Assembly (NCBI RefSeq): GCF_030652235.1
Contig: NZ_JAUSBA010000033.1
Location: forward strand, 1 to 64,000
Length of the DNA: 64,000 nt
Direction: 5' to 3'
From: Cypionkella sp.
GTDB lineage: Bacteria; Pseudomonadota; Alphaproteobacteria; Rhodobacterales; Rhodobacteraceae
The notes under the pieces were generated by a model, which was given only the letters and a program-made list of their open reading frames with translations, made no database searches and was not told the DNA's origin. The position numbers and the translations under genes were made by a program. Of the stretch, positions 1 to 11,389 are shown in pieces; positions within the stretch are counted from its first letter, which is position 1, and each line of letters opens with the position of its first letter.

Positions 1-1305
1 GGTTGCTGAGGGCATAACGCCGAAAATCGGCAACACACACGACGGCCGTTCGCGCCGAAGGGCCGGACAACAGGCTCACCAATCCAGCCGAAGGAAAACC
101 GTTCCAGTTCCCAGACTATTTCAGCGGCCTGTTAATGCTGCCATCCGCCACAGCGCGGAACATATCAACCGCCTTTAGCCCCGGCTTTTGTGCCATTGCA
201 GGGCTGTGCCAGAAGGTTTGCACAGCGTCGCGGTGGCTTTGGTGCTCAATATCCAGATGGCAGGCGAGCATATTGGCGAGGCCCCCGACCTCGCGCCCGC
301 CCATCGCATTGGGCTGACCTGTGACCGAAAACGGCCCCATGCCGGGGCGACCGATGCGCCCGGTGGCAAGATGGCAATTGATGATCGCGTTGACCTTATC
401 GCTGCCCGACGAGGACTGGTTTATGCCTTGGCTATAGACGGTGACGACCTTTTCTGTGCTGGTCCACAGCCGCAAGAATGCGGCCAAATCGGCTGCGGGC
501 AGGTTCGTCTCTGTGGGATCACTGGCACAGGCGGCGGCCAGGGCCTCGGGGTAGCCTGGACGTTGGCGAGATAGTTAAGGTCAACCGCCCCCGTGTCTGC
601 AATCGCTACCAGCAGCGCGTTGAACAAGGCCGCATCCGATCCCGGCGCTATCGCCAAATGCTGGTCAGCAATGTCGCAGGTGGCGGTGCGCCTAGGGTCG
701 ATCACTACGATTTTCATCGCAGGGCGGGCAGCTTTGGCGGCCGCAATGCGCTGATAGAGCACCGGATGACACCACGCGAGGTTCGATCCGGTCAGCACCA
801 CCAGATCGGCCAACTCCAAGTCTTCATAAAGCCCCGGCACGGTATCAGAGCCAAACGCGCGCTTGTGTCCCGCGACCGAGGACGCCATGCAAAGTCTTGA
901 ATTGGTGTCAATATTGGCGGATCCGACGAAACCCTTCATCAGTTTGTTGGCGACATAGTAATCTTCGGTCAAAAGCTGCCCCGAGACATAAAACGCCACT
1001 GCATCCGGGCCATGATCGGCGATCACCTTGGAAAACCGCTTGGCAACCACGCCCAAAGCATCGTCCCAAGCCACATCTTGCCCGAACACGCGGGGGGCCA
1101 GCAAGCGCCCCTCCAGCCCCACGGTTTCGCCCAAAGCGCTGCCCTTGGAACACAGTCGCCCCTTGTTCGCCGGATGATCGGGGTCGCCCTTCACACTTAA
1201 CCCGCCCTTGCCATCTGCCGCAGCCAAGATGCCACAGCCGACGCCGCAATAGGGGCAGGTGGTGCGAATCTGGCCGGGTTCCAGCGAGAGAGGCTGCAGA
1301 GTCAT
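1..1305 (-). pseudogene. nasA: Assimilatory nitrate reductase catalytic subunit, broken
   Basis: Remnant of the cytoplasmic Mo-bis-MGD/[4Fe-4S] enzyme that reduces nitrate to nitrite. The ATG at 1303-1305 overlaps the repaired nirD stop as ATGA. Residues 1 to about 250 look normal: the iron-sulfur motif CPYCGVGC starts at residue 17, with a fourth Cys in GRLCSKG. Near 555 one base is missing (GG where GGG would keep frame). The protein then continues in another frame for about 145 residues, including LRLWTSTEK and NAMGGREVGG. Similarity ends near 130; that frame meets TAG at 116-118, and 1-115 resembles NasA in no frame I read. NasA is usually about 870 aa, so most of it is absent or lies beyond the left edge. 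Last gene of the nas operon. Confidence 0.85.
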
Positions 1306-1633
1306 ACGGCTGTCCTGCGGCCCAAACGGCTGGCATCCAGCAAAATCCGCCCCGCTTCGATCCGCGCCGGATAGCTGCTTACAAACCCTTCATCCCCCCC
1401 TGCGCCATGCCGGTTTCCAAGCTGAAAACCCAAGCGTGCAACGGGCAGGTGACGGAAGTGCCATGCACGATGCCTTCCGACAGCGGCCCGCCCTTGTGCG
1501 GACAACTATCGTCAATCGCGAACTCCCTATCTTTGGCGGTGCGGAACACCGCCACGCAGCCCTGAGCCGTCTTCACCACCCGCGCGCCTTGCTGCGGGAT
1601 GTCGGCCAATGCGCCAATGTCGATCCAGTTCAT
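1302..1633 (-). pseudogene. nirD: Nitrite reductase small subunit, frameshifted in a G run
   Basis: Rieske-like small subunit of the NAD(P)H nitrite reductase, partner of NirB. The ATG at 1631-1633 overlaps the nirB stop as ATGA. The motifs CPHKG and CPLHAW are present. As written, the frame stops at 1379 just after AQGG, about 84 aa in. Adding one G to the run of seven at 1394-1400 restores ADEGF-type sequence and a normal C-terminus ending at 1302, where TGA overlaps the nasA ATG. That restored coupling argues the longer frame is ancestral. A homopolymer indel can be a true mutation or an assembly error. Confidence 0.85.
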
Positions 1634-4065
1634 TCGGCGGCCTCCAGCGAAAGATCGGCCATCGGGGCCCATTGCGCCAGCCGATCGGGTTTGGTCAGCT
1701 CCGCCCATGGGTCAACCTGATAGACCGATTGCGACAGCATAAAGCGGTCATACAAAGCGTGGCGCACCGTCAGATCGGCTATCTGCTCTTGGCACCAGCC
1801 AAGCCCCACCTTGGCCACCCATTTGTAAATCCGGTGCAGATAGCGGCTGTTTTCACGGTAAAGCTGCACGAAGGCGGCGATGATTTCCATGGTTTCCGCC
1901 TCGGTAATGGCGTTGCAAAGAAATTCGGTTTCGCGCACATCCATGCCTGCGGCACCTGCCACCGAAATCTCATAACCACTATCGACGCAGACCACGCCCA
2001 CATCCTTGCAGGTCGCTTCCGCACAGTTGCGCGGGCAGCCGGACACGCCGAGTTTCACCTTCGCAGGCGTCCAGGACCCCCACAAAAGCTTCTCCAGCTT
2101 GATGCCCAGACCGGTAGAATCCTGCGTGCCAAAGCGGCAGAAATCAGTGCCGACACAGGTTTTCACCGTCCGCAGGCCCTTGGCATAGGCGTGGCCCGAC
2201 ACCATCCCCGCCGCGTTCAAATCCTGCCACATCGCGGGCAGATCTTGCTTTTTCACCCCTAACAAATCAATCCGCTGCCCGCCCGTCACCTTCACCAGCG
2301 GCACATTGTATTTATCCGCCGCATCCGCAATCGCGCGCAATTCATCTGGCGTCGTCACCCCACCCCACATCCGTGGCACCACCGAATAGGTGCCATCCTT
2401 CTGAATATTGCCGTGGTTGCGCTCGTTCACAAAACGGCTTTGGCGGTCATCGACATATTCGGTCGGCCAATCGGCGATCAGGTAGTAATTCAGTGCCGGA
2501 CGACACGAAGCACAGCCGCCGACCGAGCGCCAACCAAGCTCCTGCATCACCGCCGGGATCGACTTCAACCCTATCGACTTGATCAAACGCCGCACATCCT
2601 CATGTGTGTGATCGGTGCATTTGCACATCGTCGGGTTGGCGTTGGCGGTAAAGCTGTCGCCCAGCGTCACCGCCATCACTTGTTCCACCAGCCCGGTGCA
2701 AGTGCCGCAACTGGAGCTGGCTTTCGTCGTCGCCCGCACCAGGTCCAAAGTAGTGGCCCCACCGAGGATCGCATCAACGATTTTACCCTTACAAACGCCG
2801 TTACAGCCACAAATCTCCGCGCTAAGAGGCAAGGCTGCAACGGCTGCCATAGGGTCCGCTTGGGCACCCCCTTGATAGGCCGGGCCGAAGATTAAAGTTT
2901 CCCGCATCGGGGTTACATCAGTGCCATCTTTGATCAGCCCGAAGAACCAGTTGCCGTCGGCGGTATCGCCATACATCACCGCACCCAGCAGCTTGTCGCC
3001 CTCAATCACCAGCCGCTTGTAAACGCCGCGCGCCGGGTCGCGGAACACGATATCCTCGCGCCCCGGACCGTCGGCGAAATCGCCAGCCGAGAACAGATCG
3101 CAGCCCGTCACCTTCAGCTTGGTCGCGGTCTGCACTGGACGGAACGCGCTGTCCTGCCCCAGCAAAGCCTGCGCCAGAACCTTCGCTTGGTCATACAAAG
3201 GCGCCACAAGCCCGAACAACTGCTTGTTATGCTCCACACATTCGCCCACCGCCCAGATCGACGGATCGCTGGTCTGCATCGCATCATTGACGGTGATGCC
3301 GCGCCCTACATCCAGATGCGCGTCATTCGCCAGCCGCACTTCTGGCCGGATGCCAACCGCCATGCACACGATATCGGCGTCATAAACTGTGCCATCCTCA
3401 AGCAGAACGGCCTCTACCCGCTCATGCCCAAGGATAGCCTTGGTCGCCCCCTTGCAGTGGATTTTCATCCCCCGCGCCTCCAGCGACTTTTGCAGCAAAT
3501 AGCCCGCAGCGGGGTCGAGTTGCCGCTCCATCAGATGGCCCATGATGTGAATGACCACCACCTCCATGCCGCGCAATTGCATCCCGGCAGCGGCCTCAAG
3601 CCCCAGCAAACCGCCGCCGATCACCACTGCCTTTGCCCCCGGTTTGGCCGCCGCGATCATCGCATTGGTATCTTCCAGGTCGCGGTAGGTGACCACGCCG
3701 GGCAGTTTGTGCCCCTGCACTGGAATGATGAACGGCGCGGATCCGGTGGCGATGATCAACTGATCATAGTGGGTCTCCACCCCGGCGCTGGTCACGGTTT
3801 TGGCGTCGCGGTCGATCTTGGTGACGGCATGACCCAGCACGGTTTTCACCCCGCGCGTGGCATACCATGCCTCATCATGGGTGACGATTTCCGCGTAGGT
3901 TTTCTCACCTGAAAGCACCGGCGACAGCATGATGCGGTTGTAATTTCCGCGCGGCTCGGCGTTGAACAAAGTGATATCAAATGCATCCGGTGCCAGTTCC
4001 GTCAGGCTTTCCAGCACCCGGCCCGAGGCCATGCCCGCACCGATGACGACAAGTTTCTGTTTCAT
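1630..4065 (-). CDS. nirB: Nitrite reductase [NAD(P)H] large subunit
   Basis: Cytoplasmic siroheme enzyme that reduces nitrite to ammonium with NAD(P)H. The 811 aa are the family's usual length and the gene is intact. In order it has an N-terminal Rossmann FAD/NAD(P) part (VVIGAGMASGR at the start, VVIGGGLLGLE near 150), two BFD-like [2Fe-2S] segments (CGCNGVC with SSCGTC, then MCKCTD with GGCASC), and the siroheme/[4Fe-4S] region with TDFCRFG and SGCPRNCAEA. Start and preceding nrtC stop share one base (TGATG); its stop overlaps nirD as ATGA. It is complete although genes on both sides are damaged. Confidence 0.96.
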   Translation of the reverse strand: MKQKLVVIGAGMASGRVLESLTELAPDAFDITLFNAEPRGNYNRIMLSPVLSGEKTYAEIVTHDEAWYATRGVKTVLGHAVTKIDRDAKTVTSAGVETHYDQLIIATGSAPFIIPVQGHKLPGVVTYRDLEDTNAMIAAAKPGAKAVVIGGGLLGLEAAAGMQLRGMEVVVIHIMGHLMERQLDPAAGYLLQKSLEARGMKIHCKGATKAILGHERVEAVLLEDGTVYDADIVCMAVGIRPEVRLANDAHLDVGRGITVNDAMQTSDPSIWAVGECVEHNKQLFGLVAPLYDQAKVLAQALLGQDSAFRPVQTATKLKVTGCDLFSAGDFADGPGREDIVFRDPARGVYKRLVIEGDKLLGAVMYGDTADGNWFFGLIKDGTDVTPMRETLIFGPAYQGGAQADPMAAVAALPLSAEICGCNGVCKGKIVDAILGGATTLDLVRATTKASSSCGTCTGLVEQVMAVTLGDSFTANANPTMCKCTDHTHEDVRRLIKSIGLKSIPAVMQELGWRSVGGCASCRPALNYYLIADWPTEYVDDRQSRFVNERNHGNIQKDGTYSVVPRMWGGVTTPDELRAIADAADKYNVPLVKVTGGQRIDLLGVKKQDLPAMWQDLNAAGMVSGHAYAKGLRTVKTCVGTDFCRFGTQDSTGLGIKLEKLLWGSWTPAKVKLGVSGCPRNCAEATCKDVGVVCVDSGYEISVAGAAGMDVRETEFLCNAITEAETMEIIAAFVQLYRENSRYLHRIYKWVAKVGLGWCQEQIADLTVRHALYDRFMLSQSVYQVDPWAELTKPDRLAQWAPMADLSLEAAE

Positions 4066-5717
4066 CAGGCTACGTCCTTCTTCTTGTGGCCGTGTTCGTA
4101 TTCTTCAAGGAATGAAAGCACTTCACTGCGGTAGTGATAGTAATCTGGATGTTCCAGTAAGCTGCGGCGACTGCGCGGGCGCGGCAGTTTAACTTCCGTG
4201 ATCTTGCCGATTGTGGCGTTCGGTCCGTTGGTCATCATCACCACGCGATCGGCCAACATAATCGCCTCATCGACATCATGCGTCACACACACCGCAGTGA
4301 CTTTGGTGCGGCTCCACACCTCCATCAGCACTTCTTGAAGCTCCCACCGGGTCAGGCTGTCGAGCATTCCAAAAGGTTCATCCAGCAGCAGCAGTTTGGG
4401 TGACAGCGCAAAAGCCCGCGCAATACCAACCCGTTGCCGCATCCCGTTCGACATGTCGGTGGCTTGGCGATTCATCGAGTCGGCTAAACCGACACGCTCC
4501 AGATAGTATTCGACTACCTCTTGCCGCTCGACTTGCGTCGATTTCGGGTAAACCTTATCCACCCCAATCGCGACGTTTTCCTTCGCGGTCAGCCAGGGAA
4601 ACAGGTTCGGCGATTGGAACACAACGGCGCGTTCGGGGTCGGTGCCTTCAACGTGGGTGCCGTCCAGCGTGATCGCCCCCTTCGAGATTGCGTTCAGCCC
4701 CGCAGTCATCGTCAACACGGTGGATTTGCCGCAACCGGAATGGCCGATCAGGCTGACGAACTCGGCCTTCTTCAGCACCAGATTGAAATCCTCAACCACC
4801 GTCAAAGGCCCCTTTGGCGTCGCATAGACCTTGTGCAACTGCGAATAGCGCAGATAGCGCGCGTCCATCGCCGAATTGGCGGCCTTTGCATAGGCGCTGG
4901 GCAAAGCGTGGCGCGGGGTCAAAGCTGGCAGCAGGCGGGTTTCCGGCAGCTTTGATTTGATGCCGACATCCATGAGGTAAGCGGTGACATCAGCGCGCAG
5001 GGCTTTGAAATCATTGCTCTCGTTCATCGCATTGCGGTCGCGGGGTCGCGGCAGATTGACCGGGAAAGCCGCACCCAAAGTGCCATCAGGGTTCAGGCAC
5101 AGGATGCGGTCGGCCAGCACCAAAGCCTCATCCACATCATTGGTGATCAGCACGACCGTGCGCTTATCCGCCGCCCAGATCGCCTCAATTTCCGTGGCTA
5201 CATTGCCCCGTGTCAACGCGTCTAGCGCCGACAAAGGTTCGTCCATCAGCAGCACTTCGGGCTGCATCGCTAAGGCGCGGGCCACTGCAACGCGCTACCG
5301 CATCCCACCGGAAAGTTCCGCTGGGCGCCGATCTGCGGCGTGCCCCAAACCGACCATCTGGATCTATTTCTGCACCAGCGCGGCGCGTTCAACCTTGCTG
5401 CCTTTCGACACCGCATCCACCGCCAGCCCGATATTGCCCGCGACTGTCAGCCACGGCATCAGCGCATAGGATTGAAACACCAAACCGCGCTCTGGCCCCG
5501 GCCCCGTCACCGGCGCACCCTTGAAATTGACCTCACCGCGATCCGGTAAAGTCAGGCCCGCCATCAGGTTGATCAGCGTGGTTTTACCCGAGCCAGAGAA
5601 CCCAAGGATCGCCAGAAACTCTCGATCTTGCACCTGAAAGCTTAGGTTGCGCAGCACGGGCTTATCGCCGTAGCCCTTGGAAACGTTGTTGAATTCTAGG
5701 ATGCCCATCTCGCTCAC
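4065..5717 (-). pseudogene. nrtC: Nitrate ABC transporter, tandem ATPase protein, two in-frame TAG codons
   Basis: Fused double-ATPase subunit of a nitrate/nitrite/cyanate importer. The frame is open over 551 codons except for TAG at 5364-5366 (codon 118, in context LVQK*IQMVGLG) and TAG at 5295-5297 (codon 141, in context SGGMR*RVAVARA). The second sits in the ABC signature of the first ATPase and replaces the expected Gln (CAG). The first ATPase has Walker A GFSGSGKTT and Walker B VLLMDEPLS. The second has GHSGCGKST, a signature with Asn (MSNGMRQRV) and LLLLDEPFG. A GTG at 5285 could restart translation, but only for a fragment without the first Walker A. The start overlaps the nrtB stop as ATGA. 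Confidence 0.88.
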
Positions 5718-6799
5718 CGATTGTTCGAGAAGGTGAGCAGCGATTGCAGCGCAAACATCACCCGGTCCAGCAGGAAGCCGATCACGCCAATCGTCAGCAC
5801 CGCGACCATGATCTTGGCCAGTGATTGTTCTGACCCGTTCTGAAACTCATCCCAGACGAACTTGCCCAACCCCGGATTCTGCGCCAGCATTTCCGCCGCA
5901 ATCAGCACCATCCAGCCCACCCCCAAAGACAGCCGCAGCCCGGTGAAAATCAGCGGGAAGGCCGAGGGCAACACCAACCGCGTGATCTTTTTCCACAGTG
6001 ACAGTTTCAGCACCCGGCTGACGTTCACCAAATCCTTGTCAATCGAGGCGACGCCCAAAGAGGTGTTGATCAGCGTCGGCCACAGCGAACACAACGTCAC
6101 CGTAAACGCCGAAACGATGAAGCTTTTTGGCAGATCGCCATCAGTATACACCGCCGAAACCACCATCGTCACAATCGGCAACCAAGCCAACGGCGATACC
6201 GGTTTGAACAGTTGTACCAGCGGGTTGATCGCGGCGTTTGCGGTCGCTGACAGCCCCGCCAAAATCCCCAATGGCACGGCGATGATCGTTCCAATCAAGA
6301 ACCCCGCGAACACGGTTTTGATCGAGGTAAAAATCTGCGCGTAATAAGTTGGCTTGCCGGTATAGGCCGGGGTTTTCACTTGATCCGGCTTGCCTGCCGC
6401 CACCAAAGCCGCGTTTTTCGCGGCCTGTTTGGCGTAGAATTCCTGCCCTTTCACGCCCTCAGCCGCAGCACTCGCGTCCAAAGCAACGGCTTGCTCCCAG
6501 ACCTGCATAGGCCCCGGAATAGCGCCAAGCGACGTCTGCACCATCGGCGCTAGGCTGGCCCACAGCGCTAAAAATGCGGCAATCGCCAGCACCGGCACCA
6601 CCGCCAACCGCCAGATTTCCGGCACTTGGCCCCGCGGGTTATCCCCGGCCAAAACCCGCCAGATCGGTGTCATCCAGGCCAGCCCCAGCAGCTTGAACCA
6701 CTTGTCGCATGTGCTGATCAAACGATACAGCTTGTCCAGCCGCAGCGCACGGTCGGCATTTGGTTCTTCTGGCAAAGCGGCGGGGTCAAGCAGGGTCAT
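5714..6799 (-). CDS. nrtB: Nitrate ABC transporter permease
   Basis: Inner-membrane subunit of the nitrate importer, acting with NrtA (substrate binding) and NrtC (ATPase). I chose the start at MTLLDPAAL because GGAGA lies about 8 bases upstream; two in-frame ATG codons further up lack this. The protein is 361 aa. A long N-terminal part is followed by the BPD transport core with several hydrophobic segments and an EAA-type loop ([19 protein letters not shown]). Intact. The stop overlaps the nrtC ATG, so the two were probably translationally coupled. Confidence 0.92.
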   Translation of the reverse strand: MTLLDPAALPEEPNADRALRLDKLYRLISTCDKWFKLLGLAWMTPIWRVLAGDNPRGQVPEIWRLAVVPVLAIAAFLALWASLAPMVQTSLGAIPGPMQVWEQAVALDASAAAEGVKGQEFYAKQAAKNAALVAAGKPDQVKTPAYTGKPTYYAQIFTSIKTVFAGFLIGTIIAVPLGILAGLSATANAAINPLVQLFKPVSPLAWLPIVTMVVSAVYTDGDLPKSFIVSAFTVTLCSLWPTLINTSLGVASIDKDLVNVSRVLKLSLWKKITRLVLPSAFPLIFTGLRLSLGVGWMVLIAAEMLAQNPGLGKFVWDEFQNGSEQSLAKIMVAVLTIGVIGFLLDRVMFALQSLLTFSNNR

Positions 6800-6864
6800 T
6801 TCAGTCTCCATCAGCGGCGGCGTTGTCAGGCGCATCCGCCAGACAATTCAGAGGGGGTATTGGT

Positions 6865-8223
<1,359 letters not shown>

Positions 8224-8475
8224 ATCTGGTTCCCGAAAAGCCCCGCAACGGGGGCGTTGAAATGCAAAAAGCCGCCAGATCCCATGCCAACAGAGGCAGT
8301 GGATCGAGCGGCGGTGCTCGGCTTTTCCCAACTTTGGGGGCAGGCGGTGAAGGCGTCATTGCCTTCGTGCTTGGATTAAATTTGCCGATGCCGCGCTGCG
8401 GCGTCAACAAAACGATGTCGGATTTTGTGCGAATTGTGACGATTTCGCAGTTGCAGCATTGCGCTGCCACTTTTT
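8224..8475 (-). promoter_or_regulatory. nas operon leader with predicted NasT antitermination target
   Basis: This gene-free 252 bases between nasS and nrtA, read on the minus strand, contains three hairpins. The first (8366-8349) is GAAGGC-AATGAC-GCCTTC, a perfect 6-bp stem with a six-base loop carrying A at position 1 and G at position 4, as known for ANTAR-protein targets. The second (8338-8327) is weaker, CCC-AAAGTT-GGG, and its six-base loop again has A1 and G4. The third (8255-8240) is a GC-rich stem followed by TTTT, a terminator 12 bases before the nrtA ATG. This order matches known NasT-controlled leaders. That it functions here is inference. Confidence 0.75.
8236..8255 (-). terminator. 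Leader terminator upstream of nrtA
   Basis: On the minus strand GCCCC-CGTTGC-GGGGC is followed at once by TTTT, the shape of an intrinsic terminator. Its place just before the nrtA ribosome binding site suggests conditional attenuation, released when NasT binds the hexaloop hairpins upstream. The T tract is short, so basal read-through is possible. Confidence 0.65.
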
Positions 8476-9648
8476 TCAGCGCGCAGGCACGGTCAGGTCG
8501 AAGATCCGGGCATCAAAAAAGCGGTCAGCGGGCAGAATCAGTTGGCCACGCTCGGCGGGAACGGCTGTGGGCTGCGCCAAAGCCCCCTCTAGTTTCTCGA
8601 ACGCTCCGGGCAGAATGGCCCCTGCTGGGCGCAGATGCAAGCGATACAAATCGCTCCGGAACACGTCAGCGGCGGCATCTGCGGCCTCTGCCACATCCAG
8701 CCCATGCCGCCCCGCCAAAGACGCCCCAATCCACGCCGCCTGACTGTGCCACGGAAAGCCCGCAGCACCCTCAAAGAAGGTGATCAGCTTCGGCGTCAGG
8801 TGCTCGGTGCCATCCGGTGCGGTCACAATCCGACCGGACAACGCCCGCTCCACCAGCTCCGCCGACACCGCAATGCGCCCCTGCGCCGTCAGCATCTCGG
8901 CCGCGATGATGTGGTTTTCCGCCCGCCCCAGCCAACGCCCCGCCCGCTACAGCGCCCGCAGTAACGGCCCCGCCAGCGCGGGTTCAGCTTTCGCCCAGCC
9001 GGCCCGAGTCGCGAGAACCTTCTCCGGTGCCCGCGCCCACATGGCCGAGGTCGGCAACAGCAGCGTGCCGGAACCGTTTTCCACAGCGACAGAACCCCAA
9101 GGCTCGCCGACGCAGAACAGGTCAATTTCACCAGCCTGCAGCGCCTCGGCCATGCGCGGCGGCGGCACGGTGCGGATGTCCAGTTGCGCCGCACTCGCGC
9201 CCGAGGCGGCCAGCCAATACTGCAGCAACTCGCGGTGCATTGAAAACGTGTAGGGGACGCCGATGCGCAGGTTTGGCGCAGCCGCCAGCAAAGCCCGCCC
9301 CGCCGCAGCCGCATCCACGAAATCAAAGCCATACCCTGCGCTTGCCATCATGACGGCCAGCGCATTGGAGATCCCAATTACATGGCCATTCAGGTTCAGC
9401 ACACAAAGTGCCTCAAACCGCACCGGGCCACGCCCCAAGCCCAACGCCATCGCCACGGGCACCGGAGCCAACATCTGCGCCGCATCGACCTGACCCACCG
9501 CCAGCATATCGCGCAACGCCGCCCAACTGGGGGCGGTGTGCAGATCCAACGTCAGGACCTCCTCCTCGGCAAAACCCAAGGCCTCAGCGATGATCACGGG
9601 CGCAGCATCCAACAGCGGCACATATCCAAGGCGCAGGGTCACGCTCAT
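8476..9648 (-). pseudogene. nasS: Nitrate sensor NasS with in-frame TAG
   Basis: Cytoplasmic NrtA-like nitrate/nitrite sensor that, in characterised systems, holds NasT inactive when nitrate is absent. It has no signal peptide, which separates it from NrtA. The frame is open for about 390 codons except TAG at 8947-8949 (codon 234), in context LLRAL*RAGRWLGRAENH. Relatives commonly have Trp here, so TGG to TAG is the likely change. The part after the stop is still well preserved, which points to a recent lesion. The start overlaps the nasT stop as ATGA. If NasS is non-functional, NasT might be released and the operon constitutive. Confidence 0.85.
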
Positions 9649-10229
9649 TTGAGCAAATCCGCCGCCAGCACCAGCGCACTTGCCACATCGGCCAGCTTGC
9701 GGCCTTGATCCATCGCGGTTTTGCGCAGCAGGGCGTAGGCTTCTTCCTCGGACAACCCGCGCGCGCGCATCAAAATCCCCTTTGCACGGTCGATCGCCTT
9801 GCGGTCTTCCAGTGCTTTGCGGGTTTCCGACAGTTCAATCCGCATCTTTTGCAGCATATGAAACCGCGCGATGGCGGCATCGAGGATCGGCTTGATCCGA
9901 TCCGCCCGCAATCCATCGACGACATAGGCCGACATTCCCGCCTCAATCGCCGCCTTGGTCAGGCTGCCGTCGCTTTGATCAACAAGCATCGCGACCGGGC
10001 GCTCGGTCGGCCCGGTCGCCAAAGCCAGTTCTTCAAGCACATCGCGTGACGGATTGCCGGCATCAATCAGCACCAGATCCGGGTTGCGCTGGGCGATCCG
10101 ACGCGCAAGCCCGGTCTCCTCTGCAATCACCATCACATCAAAATCGCGCGCATCGCGCAGGCCATCGACGATCAGCATTGCGCGGGCGCGATCTTTTTCG
10201 ACCACAATAATGGAAAGCCGTTGTGCCAT
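9645..10229 (-). CDS. nasT: ANTAR-domain antiterminator NasT
   Basis: Predicted RNA-binding antitermination factor of the nitrate assimilation genes. The 194 aa start at MAQRLSIIVVEKDRA; an upstream ATG would add about 57 residues unlike the family. Residues 1 to about 120 form a receiver-like domain (DLVLIDAGN around the usual Asp), and 125-190 form the ANTAR helices (KAIDRAKGILMRARGLSEEEAYALL). It precedes and overlaps nasS, the usual sensor/effector pair, and its likely target is the leader at 8224-8475. Intact. The upstream 287 bases are shared with the divergent deoR-like gene. Confidence 0.93.
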   Translation of the reverse strand: MAQRLSIIVVEKDRARAMLIVDGLRDARDFDVMVIAEETGLARRIAQRNPDLVLIDAGNPSRDVLEELALATGPTERPVAMLVDQSDGSLTKAAIEAGMSAYVVDGLRADRIKPILDAAIARFHMLQKMRIELSETRKALEDRKAIDRAKGILMRARGLSEEEAYALLRKTAMDQGRKLADVASALVLAADLLK

Positions 10230-10473
10230 GTTATTGGAAGACGGCGGTGTGGCGCGCGAGGAAAGCGCAACTGCAGTCAACAGGGCCAGCATCAGCTCAT
10301 AGCGCAGGTATGTGATTAAATAATTAGCAAATTCCGGAAGTACGCGATGAAAATATGCAAAACGACAAGGCAGGTCGAAGCCCCTCGCCCTTCGCTGCAA
10401 TCAGCGAAATAACGGGCGGCAGATAAGCGCGTGGCTGTTTGTTTCATAACAAAAGTTGAAAATCCGCCAGTAA

Positions 10474-10489
10474 TGTTATAAACATAACA
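10474..10489. promoter_or_regulatory. DeoR operator upstream of deoR
   Basis: TGTTATAAACATAACA is a 16-bp element with perfect 6-bp arms, ending 27 bases before the regulator start. It closely resembles the E. coli DeoR operator, TGTTAGAATACTAACA. It suggests autoregulation by the adjacent DeoR-family protein. Confidence 0.65.
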
Positions 10490-10515
10490 CGGCATGACTG
10501 CCAGGGGGCTACAAA

Positions 10516-11247
10516 ATGACTGCAAAAGATCGCCGCATCATGGCGCTATCGCTGGCTTTGGCAGAGCGAAGGGTGATCCATCTCAAGGAAGCTGCAGCTT
10601 TGATGCTGGTGTCAGAAATGACGGTGCGGCGCGATGTAGCCGAAAACCCTGACTTGTTCGGCACGCTCGGCGCACATATCATCCCGGCAGGCAGGCCCGA
10701 TCTGGAAGCCCCCTATGCCATCGACCGCGCTGCAGAAAGCCATTCCGTCGCCAAGCGGCAAGCCTCGATTTACGCTTTGCGCTATTTGCAACCGGATGAA
10801 ACCGTGTTCATAGATTGCGGCAGCACGCTGACCCATCTTGTTGATTTGATCCCGGCCGACACCCGTCTTACAGTGGTCTGCTATGCTTTCAACACCGCAG
10901 ATCGTCTGATTGCAAAGCCAAATATCACACTCATTCTGCTGGGCGGCGTCTATCACCCCACCTCTGCTTCCTTCGCCGGGGCCTCTGGGGCGGACACGCT
11001 GAGCGCCTTGGGTATCAATGCTGCCTTCCTCTCCGCCTCTGGTGTAGACCAGCAGCGCGGCGTGTCGTGTGAGCAGTTCCATGAGGTGCCGATTAAGCGC
11101 AAAGCGATGCAGATGGCCCAGCGCCGCTATCTGGTCTGCGACCAAAGCAAGATCGGTCGTGTGCGGCCGGCGCATTTTGCGGATATCGACGATTTTGATG
11201 CCATTATCACCGAAACCGGGGAGATGCCGCTGAACACCAAAGCTTGA
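10516..11247 (+). CDS. deoR: DeoR-family transcriptional repressor
   Basis: Predicted repressor of the deoxyribose 5-phosphate genes that follow. The 243 aa have an N-terminal DeoR helix-turn-helix (VIHLKEAAALMLVSEMTVRRDVAE) and a C-terminal sugar-phosphate-sensing domain (FIDCGSTLTHLVDLIP, MAQRRYLVCDQSKIGR). The ATG is preceded by AGGGGG at about 8 bases. Its identity as a functional DeoR is supported by deoC downstream and by E. coli-like operators before this gene and before deoC. Deoxyribose 5-phosphate as effector is inferred from E. coli. Confidence 0.85.
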   Translation: MTAKDRRIMALSLALAERRVIHLKEAAALMLVSEMTVRRDVAENPDLFGTLGAHIIPAGRPDLEAPYAIDRAAESHSVAKRQASIYALRYLQPDETVFIDCGSTLTHLVDLIPADTRLTVVCYAFNTADRLIAKPNITLILLGGVYHPTSASFAGASGADTLSALGINAAFLSASGVDQQRGVSCEQFHEVPIKRKAMQMAQRRYLVCDQSKIGRVRPAHFADIDDFDAIITETGEMPLNTKA

Positions 11248-11271
11248 CTCAATCCCTCACTCTAAAACCAT

Positions 11272-11310
11272 TGTTGTAAAAATAACAAAAATAATGATAC
11301 AAAAATAACG
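11272..11310. promoter_or_regulatory. Two DeoR operator-like sites before deoC
   Basis: TGTTGTAAAAATAACA (11272-11287) matches the site at 10474 at 14 of 16 positions. A degenerate copy, TGATACAAAAATAACG, follows at 11295-11310. The stretch is strikingly AT-rich against its surroundings. Two spaced sites fit repression of deoC by the same DeoR protein. Confidence 0.55.
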
Positions 11311-11389
11311 AAAGAGCGCAAAGCCGCGAATCGTGTCGAAAGACCCGGGCCGGATTGCCTCGGGAATTTCGCGCAGCGGAGGGCGTTCG

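Noticed and set aside
5283-5285. GTG 5285 as a genuine start of a shorter ATPase gene
   Set aside because: It begins in the middle of the first ATPase after its signature; conserved sequence lies upstream in the same frame across both TAGs.
11333-11389. ATG 11333 as deoC start
   Set aside because: No ribosome site; GTG 11390 has a well-spaced GGAGGG.
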